From positions 3,224,001 through 3,288,000 of the forward strand of contig NZ_CP045929.1 of the NCBI RefSeq assembly GCF_009664835.1: 64,000 nt of DNA, in the 5' to 3' direction. The notes beneath the pieces were generated by a model, which searched no databases, had not been told where the DNA came from, and worked only from the letters and a program-made list of their open reading frames with translations. Both the position numbers and the translations under genes were made by a program. This document shows, piece by piece, positions 59,103-64,000 of the stretch; within the stretch, counting starts at the first letter, position 1, and each line of letters begins with the position of its first letter. The DNA is from Allosaccharopolyspora coralli. Its GTDB lineage: Bacteria > Actinomycetota > Actinomycetes > Mycobacteriales > Pseudonocardiaceae.

Positions 59103-60440
59103 GTGGGCGTGTTGCTGAGGGACTTCTCCGTTCAAGGGTGTGCCGGCGCGTCCGGCGAGTTGCCCACGCTGCGGCGTGAACGCAAGCGTGAGGTGCGCGC
59201 GGCGGTATATCTGCTGGTCGTGCTGACCATCGGGGCGTACCTGCCGACTCCGCTGTACGCGGGGTATCAGCAGGCCTTCGGGTTCAGCGACCTGACGATG
59301 ACGCTGATCTTCGCGACGTTCGCCCTGGTGACCGCGCCTTCCCTGCTGTTGTTCGGCCCGGCGGCGGACGCGCTCGGTCGTCGCGTGGTGCTGCGGGCCA
59401 GCGTGATCGCGGCCGCACTCGCCTCGGGATGCTTCGCGCTCGCGGAAGGTCCGGAGTGGTTGTTCATCGGCCGCGCGATTCAGGGTGTGGCGTTGGGCGC
59501 GGCGACCGCGGCAGCGACCGCCTTGATCGCGGAGCGCGACCCCGACGGGAACCGGAGCCGGGCCTCGGTCGTGGCGAGCATGGCGTTCGTCGGTGGGACC
59601 GCCGCCGGTCCTCTCGTGGCGGGGATGCTGGCCGAGTACGCACCACTACCGCTGCTGCTGCCGTACCTGGCCCACCTGGTCCTGCTGAGCATCGGCTGGC
59701 ACCGCGTGTCGGCGCTGACCGCCTCCGGTGCGCGTGCGTCTCGCTGGCGGCCCACGCGGCCACACGTACCGAAAGGCATGCGCCTGCGGTTGGGCACCGC
59801 CGCCGGAGTCGGCTTTCTCGCCTGGACCGTGGCAGGACTGTTCTTGGCTGTCATCCCGGCGGTACTCGGCCGGGCGGCCCGGATCGACAACCTGGCTCTC
59901 ACCGGCGGGATCGTCGCGGCGGTGCTGGTCTGTTCCGTACTGGTCCTGCCTTTCGTGCCCCGCTGTGGCCCGGAAACCGCGCAGTTCGTCGGGCTCGGTG
60001 CTCTGCTGGGCAGTCTCCTCGCCCTGGCCTTGACCGGCGGCAGCTCGCTGCCGATGACCATGGCCGCTGCCGTCGCCGCCGGGGTCGGACACGGGCTCGC
60101 CTACGGCGGGGCCGTAGCGACGATCGACGCGACCGCACCCAATGGGCAACGGGGCTCGGTCAACGGCGCGGTCTATCTCGCGTTCTATCTCGGCACCGGA
60201 GTCCCGACGGTAGCGGTCGGTCTGCTGACCCTCGAACAACCGTTGACCACTGCGATTTCCTGGATCAGCGCCACGGCAGCCGCCCTCGTACCGCTGATCG
60301 GTGCGGCACTCGCGCACGCCAACCGCACACCCAAGCAGGCCGCGTGTTCCGGCGACGCCGCGGAACCCGTCTCGGGCGGCGACTCACCAGCGGCTGGCGA
60401 CCAGCGCCGCTCGAGGCGTGAGCCTTTTTGGTTGCTATAA
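59103..60440 (+). CDS. MFS transporter, probable drug/metabolite exporter
   Basis: About 445 residues with 12 hydrophobic segments; LLFGPAADALGRRVVLR after TM2 is the DxxGRR motif, and GRAIQGVALGAATAAATALIAE is TM5-like motif C region. The start is uncertain: GTG 59103, GTG 59109 and TTG 59112 all lack a ribosome site, so leaderless translation is possible. The last 9 residues (RREPFWLL) and the stop are supplied by the 42-bp palindrome (60417-60458). Divergent from a LysR gene. Confidence 0.82.
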   Translation: MGVLLRDFSVQGCAGASGELPTLRRERKREVRAAVYLLVVLTIGAYLPTPLYAGYQQAFGFSDLTMTLIFATFALVTAPSLLLFGPAADALGRRVVLRASVIAAALASGCFALAEGPEWLFIGRAIQGVALGAATAAATALIAERDPDGNRSRASVVASMAFVGGTAAGPLVAGMLAEYAPLPLLLPYLAHLVLLSIGWHRVSALTASGARASRWRPTRPHVPKGMRLRLGTAAGVGFLAWTVAGLFLAVIPAVLGRAARIDNLALTGGIVAAVLVCSVLVLPFVPRCGPETAQFVGLGALLGSLLALALTGGSSLPMTMAAAVAAGVGHGLAYGGAVATIDATAPNGQRGSVNGAVYLAFYLGTGVPTVAVGLLTLEQPLTTAISWISATAAALVPLIGAALAHANRTPKQAACSGDAAEPVSGGDSPAAGDQRRSRREPFWLL

Positions 60441-60458
60441 CCACCAAAAAGGCTCACG
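60417..60458. repeat. 42-bp palindrome family, copy 4
   Basis: CGTGAGCCTTTTTGGTTG to CCACCAAAAAGGCTCACG around CTATAA, one centre mismatch pair. Longer arms GCGCCGCTCGAG.../...GCGC continue outside. It encodes the end of the MFS gene and lies over the -35 region of the next LysR gene. Confidence 0.87.
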
Positions 60459-60463
60459 GCGCT

Positions 60464-60469
60464 TATACT
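60464..60469 (+). promoter_or_regulatory. -10 box for a leaderless LysR transcript
   Basis: Perfect TATACT, with only 8 bases between it and ATG 60478. Transcription would start at or next to the start codon, giving a leaderless mRNA. The -35 position falls within the palindrome. Confidence 0.55.
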
Positions 60470-60477
60470 CGCCAGTT

Positions 60478-61338
60478 ATGGAGCTGCGGCATCTGCGTGC
60501 ATTGGTGGCAGTCGGCGACGAAGGCACGATCACGGCGGCCGCCGCGGTCGTGGGCATCAGCCAGCCCGCGCTCTCGCGAACCTTGCGCCAACTGGAGCAG
60601 ACACTGGGCACAAGGTTGGTCGAACGCACCACGAGCAGCCTGCATCTGACCGAGGCCGGCCAGCGACTGCACCAGCACGCCCACCAGATCCTCAACCACC
60701 TCGACGACGCGATCCGAGACGCCACCACCACCGAGCCGCGCCCGCTACGGGTCGGGTACGCCTGGGCCGCGCTGGGCCGCCACACGGTGCCGCTGATGCG
60801 CCATTGGCGCCGCGAGCACCCCGACATCCCGGTGCGGATGCGTCGGGTGGACGACCCCGAGGCCGCGTTGCGCTACGGCGAGATCGACATGGCCTTCCTG
60901 CGCACACGGCCCGACGACGACACGTTCTACGCCCTGCCCCTGCTTCAGGAGCCTCGACTGGCGGCGGTCTCCGAAGACGACCCCCTCAGCGAGAAGTTCG
61001 AGATCACGCTGGCCGATCTGGCTGACCGGCCCATCGCGATCTGTTCGACCACCGGCACCACCAGTACTCAACTGTGGCCAGCGGGCCACCGCCCCAGCAC
61101 GAGCTTGGATGTCGCCAACGTCGACGAGTGGCTGGCGACCATCGCCGCCGGCGAGACGGTGGGCGTCACTGTCGAGGCGACCGGCTACTCCCATCCCCAC
61201 CCCGGGGTGCGCTACGTGCCCATCACCGACGCCGAGCCGGTCACCGTTCACCTGAGCTGGCCGCCACATCCCAGTCACACGGCTGTGCCCGCTTTCCGTG
61301 AGTACGCCCAACGCGCCGTGGCGGCCGACCAGTCATAA
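60478..61338 (+). CDS. LysR-family regulator upstream of DMT exporter
   Basis: A 286-residue LTTR with MELRHLRALVAVGDEGTITAAAAVVGISQPALSRTLRQLEQTLG (HTH), then the effector fold RVGYAWAALGRHTVPLM. ATG 60478 is fixed by the TATACT box 8 bases before it. The EamA transporter gene follows 67 bp downstream on the same strand and is the likely target or operon partner. Confidence 0.9.
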   Translation: MELRHLRALVAVGDEGTITAAAAVVGISQPALSRTLRQLEQTLGTRLVERTTSSLHLTEAGQRLHQHAHQILNHLDDAIRDATTTEPRPLRVGYAWAALGRHTVPLMRHWRREHPDIPVRMRRVDDPEAALRYGEIDMAFLRTRPDDDTFYALPLLQEPRLAAVSEDDPLSEKFEITLADLADRPIAICSTTGTTSTQLWPAGHRPSTSLDVANVDEWLATIAAGETVGVTVEATGYSHPHPGVRYVPITDAEPVTVHLSWPPHPSHTAVPAFREYAQRAVAADQS

Positions 61339-61405
61339 CCCGCACACATAAGCGAACCCTCGGAAGTATTTCCCTCCGCCGACGGTCACGGCAAGCCTGG
61401 GAACC

Positions 61406-62353
61406 ATGCCCACCACGACCGCCGCGACGAGCACCCGTCCTGCGTCCGACACCGCAGGCAGTCGGTGGGCCGGGACCGGGGTGATGGCGGCCAGTGGGCT
61501 GTCCAACCAGACTGGCGCAGCCATCGGCGCCTTGGCCTTCCCTGTTCTTGGTCCAGCCGGGGTCGTGGCAGCGCGGCAGTACGTCGCTGCGATCGTGCTG
61601 CTGGCCCTCGCTCGCCCCCGCTGGCGCCGCTTCACCTGGACCCAGTGGTGGCCCGTCGTGCTGCTGGGGACGGCCTTCGGCGCGATGAACCTCTTCCTCT
61701 ACGGCGCCATCGACCGGATCGGACTCGGTCTGGCAGTGACCCTGGAATTCCTCGGCCCCCTGGCGATCGCCCTCGCAGGCTCACGCCGCCGCACCGACCT
61801 GGCGTGCGCGGCGCTAGCGGTCGCCGGAGTCGTGGTCCTCACCCGTCCGCAACCCACGACCGACTACACCGGCATCGCACTGGCACTGCTGGCTGCCGCA
61901 TGCTGGGCCAGCTACATCCTGCTCAACCGCACCGTCGGCCGCCGCCTGCCCGGAACCGAGGGCTCAGCCACCGGCGCCGCCGTGTCGGCACTGCTGTTCA
62001 CCCCCGTCGGCGTGCACAGCTTGACCGTCGGGCCGCTCGACGCCACCGCCCTCATGTGCGCCGCCACAGCCGGTCTGCTGTCCTCAGCCGTGCCGCTCGT
62101 GGCCGACCTCTTCGCGCTGCGCCGCGTTCCCACCCACTTCTTCGGTCTGTTCATGAGCGCCAACCCCGTCTTCGCCGCCGTACTGGGGCTCCTCGTACTC
62201 GACCAATCCCTGGGCTGGGCCGAATCCGCCGCGATCGTCGCCATCGTCGCGGCGAACGCCATCAGCATCCTCACCAGCCGCCCGCCCGGCGACACAACCC
62301 CACCCCGCCACGTACCCCAGGATGAACTCTGTGGATCAGAGTTCCGGCGGTGA
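61406..62353 (+). CDS. EamA/RhtA-like drug/metabolite transporter
   Basis: A 315-residue DMT-superfamily exporter with ten hydrophobic segments in two repeats (QTGAAIGALAFPVLGPAGVVAARQYVAA..., then SYILLNRTVGRRLPGTEGSATGAAVSALLF). The layout resembles the threonine/homoserine exporter RhtA branch. ATG 61406 lacks a strong ribosome site. Downstream of a LysR regulator; its substrate is not predictable. Confidence 0.85.
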   Translation: MPTTTAATSTRPASDTAGSRWAGTGVMAASGLSNQTGAAIGALAFPVLGPAGVVAARQYVAAIVLLALARPRWRRFTWTQWWPVVLLGTAFGAMNLFLYGAIDRIGLGLAVTLEFLGPLAIALAGSRRRTDLACAALAVAGVVVLTRPQPTTDYTGIALALLAAACWASYILLNRTVGRRLPGTEGSATGAAVSALLFTPVGVHSLTVGPLDATALMCAATAGLLSSAVPLVADLFALRRVPTHFFGLFMSANPVFAAVLGLLVLDQSLGWAESAAIVAIVAANAISILTSRPPGDTTPPRHVPQDELCGSEFRR

Positions 62354-62482
62354 TCCGGCCTGTCGCCACGGGCACGGGGACCGCTCGGGGCGCAGGGACC
62401 GCCTCGCCGACCACCGGCCGTGGGGTTCTGACGGGGGTGTGTCCTAGCCTCGGCGGTGACCTCGCAGGAAAGGGCCGCCTCG

Positions 62483-64000
62483 GTGGATCAGGATTTCGGG
62501 ACGTTCGCTCACCTCACCTCACCCAAAGCAGCGCTGTACAGGGACATCATGGCGACGTTCCTGAAGGCCAAGCGCCGGTTCACCGTGCACCTCCGTCCCG
62601 AGGACGTGGACGAGGAGCTGGACAACGGACCGGACGTTTCGGTGATCGCCGGTGCTCTCGCGCAGCTCGTGGAGTGGGGAAACCTCCGCGCTGATCCGGA
62701 CACCAGCCGCGTCACCACCGTCGAGGACTTCCACCGCGCCCGGTTCCTCTACCAGCTGACGCGGCACGGCGAGGCCACCGAGCAGGCCCTGACGACCTAC
62801 GACGAGGCGCTCGGCAGGCGTGGGGCGCTGCAGGCGGTGGCGCTGACCGACATCACCGACCGGTTGCGCGGATTGCTCGCCCTCGCAGGCGAGCCCGATC
62901 CCGATCCGGCGAAGGTGCATCTGCTGCTGGACAGCCTCGTCGGCCGGTTCCGCGACCTCGCCGACAACGCGCAGGCGTTCATGCGATCCCTGCAGCGCAC
63001 GATCGATCTGCACGACACCGACGCGGATACGTTCCGCGCCTACAAGGACCGGCTGATCGACTACCTCGAGCGGTTCATCAAGGACCTCGTCAGTACCGGC
63101 GCAGAGATCGCCGGACTCGTCGAGTCCCTGGAGAACGCCGACGTGGGTCAGTTGCTGGAGATCGCGGCGCGACGCGAAGCCGAGGACGCCGCGCCCGGTG
63201 CCGACGACAACGACACCGAGGATTCGGACCCGCGTCGGGACGCGTTCGAACGGGGTCGCGTTCTCTGGCAGGAGCGCTGGCAGGGCTTTCGTGCGTGGTT
63301 CGTCAGCGATCAGCACCATCCGAGCCAGGCGAAGCTGCTGCGCAACCAGGCGCGTGCGGCGATCCCGCAGCTGCTGCAGGTGGTGGCCGCCCTCAACGAG
63401 CGTCGTGCCGGGCGGTCGGATCGCACGGCGGACTTTCGGACTTTGGCGCGCTGGTTCGCCCAGTCGCCCGACGAGGCGTCGCTGCATCGGCTGTGGCGCT
63501 CGGCGTTCGGGCTTTCCTCCGCGCGACACCTCACCGCCGACCCCGAGCAGGACGGCGCCGTCGCTTCCAGCACCCCGTGGGCGAGTGCTCCCCCGCTGTC
63601 CATCAGCCCACGGCTACGCAAAACCGGCAGCTACGAGCGGCGGGGCAAGCCCAATCGCGTGCTCGACCGGTCCGAACAACGCCGTTACCTGGCCGATCTC
63701 GCCGCCAAGGAAGCCGCCGAGACCGCCGCCGCGCGGGCCGCCCTGGTCACCAGCCACCCGACGCGGCTCTCCGACATCGCCACATTGGAACCGGGTGCGT
63801 TCCAGCTGTTCCTCGGACTGCTCGGCGACGCCCTGGCGGCACGGACACCGGGCGCCGATACGGTCCGCACCAGCACGTCCGACGGCAGCATGGCGATCCG
63901 GCTCCGTGTGCTCGACGGGCCCGGGGAGGCCGAGATCCACACCCCGCACGGTGTGCTGCGCGGCCCGGACTTCCTGGTCGAGATCACCGACCTCACCACG
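62483..64000 (+). CDS. DUF2397 (TIGR02677) protein, JetA-type core of a Wadjet system; 3' end beyond window
   Basis: GTG 62483 opens a frame of 506 codons that reaches the window edge without a stop. MDQDFGTFAHLTSPKAALYRDIMATFLKAKRRFTVHLRPEDV at the N-terminus, LVEWGNLRADPDTSRVTTVEDFHRARFLYQLT, and the helical middle with LERFIKDLVSTGAEIAGLVE match the TIGR02677/DUF2397 family. These are kleisin-like JetA proteins of the DUF2397-DUF2398-SMC-DUF2399 Wadjet type that removes plasmids. Family length is about 490-520 residues, so the gene is nearly complete. JetB, JetC and JetD would lie just past the window, which I cannot see. Confidence 0.8.
   Translation, partial: MDQDFGTFAHLTSPKAALYRDIMATFLKAKRRFTVHLRPEDVDEELDNGPDVSVIAGALAQLVEWGNLRADPDTSRVTTVEDFHRARFLYQLTRHGEATEQALTTYDEALGRRGALQAVALTDITDRLRGLLALAGEPDPDPAKVHLLLDSLVGRFRDLADNAQAFMRSLQRTIDLHDTDADTFRAYKDRLIDYLERFIKDLVSTGAEIAGLVESLENADVGQLLEIAARREAEDAAPGADDNDTEDSDPRRDAFERGRVLWQERWQGFRAWFVSDQHHPSQAKLLRNQARAAIPQLLQVVAALNERRAGRSDRTADFRTLARWFAQSPDEASLHRLWRSAFGLSSARHLTADPEQDGAVASSTPWASAPPLSISPRLRKTGSYERRGKPNRVLDRSEQRRYLADLAAKEAAETAAARAALVTSHPTRLSDIATLEPGAFQLFLGLLGDALAARTPGADTVRTSTSDGSMAIRLRVLDGPGEAEIHTPHGVLRGPDFLVEITDLTT

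Noticed and set aside
12181-60457. Short ORFs encoding VSLFGGYSNQK-like peptides at four places
   Set aside because: They arise only because the 42-bp palindrome is translated in the same frame; a repeat artefact rather than a peptide family.
12276-60458. Calling the 42-bp palindromes plain rho-independent terminators
   Set aside because: The T-run lies inside the stem rather than after it, and one copy is between divergent genes. Termination may be one effect but does not explain the family.
1-64000. tRNA, rRNA or CRISPR arrays
   Set aside because: No cloverleaf with the TTCGA arm, rRNA signature or regularly spaced direct repeats was recognised. GGTTCGAATCC at 31031-31041 looks like a T-arm but has no matching acceptor or anticodon stems around it.

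Overview
The window is 64 kb of very GC-rich DNA with strong third-position G/C bias, frequent GTG starts and GGAGG ribosome sites. It carries WhiB, F420-type luciferase-like oxidoreductases, an AfsR-type BTAD regulator, a DUF574 methyltransferase and three-gene transhydrogenase. This points to a filamentous actinomycete, most likely Pseudonocardiaceae (Saccharomonospora/Amycolatopsis-like; inference from gene content, no search was run). No rRNA, tRNA or CRISPR array was seen.

Layout. 0-8 kb: an MHS transporter cut by the left edge, a pseudouridine-degradation pair (psuG-psuK), a large BTAD/NB-ARC/TPR regulator, an FMN reductase and an arylamine N-acetyltransferase. 8-13 kb: a malonate operon (MatC-type transporter, MatB-type malonyl-CoA synthetase, fused AccD-AccA-type carboxyltransferase) divergent from a GntR/FCD regulator. 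13-19.5 kb: a methyltransferase, then a translationally coupled hexonate operon (GntP permease, polyol/idonate dehydrogenase, mannonate dehydratase, KDG kinase) with a divergent IclR regulator. 19.7-23.8 kb: pntAA-pntAB-pntB divergent from an F420-type oxidoreductase. 24-28 kb: hemerythrin, alpha/beta hydrolase, methyltransferase, PLP decarboxylase.

28-50 kb is an accessory, stress-flavoured stretch of small proteins: DUF6328, lipid kinase, a DUF2267 protein with a pterin-dehydratase-like tail, a DUF6292-like protein, SDR, Zn-dehydrogenase, WhiB, STAS, zinc ribbon, HD protein, two DUF1990 proteins, a second DUF2267 protein and a DUF5872-like protein. Several have GTTT-N14-16-GGGTA boxes resembling sigma-B/SigF/SigH promoters. 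An IS3-family element (35965-37230, 3-bp duplication CAA) has split an ATP-grasp gene coupled to a CocE/NonD hydrolase. A P450/epimerase operon and a stand-alone ATP-dependent ligase domain are also here.

50-57 kb holds a tartrate/glycerate module: SLC13 transporter plus glycerate kinase divergent from a LysR gene that is followed by a tartrate/D-malate dehydrogenase. Two perfect 15-bp palindromes of the form ATAGGY-N3-RCCTAT lie in the two intergenic promoter regions and probably make this one LysR regulon. 57-62 kb holds an epoxide hydrolase and two LysR/exporter pairs. At the right edge a nearly complete DUF2397 (JetA-type) gene is probably the first gene of a Wadjet anti-plasmid cassette.

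Four families of interspersed repeats thread the intergenic space. The clearest is a 42-bp palindrome present four times at exactly the same length.
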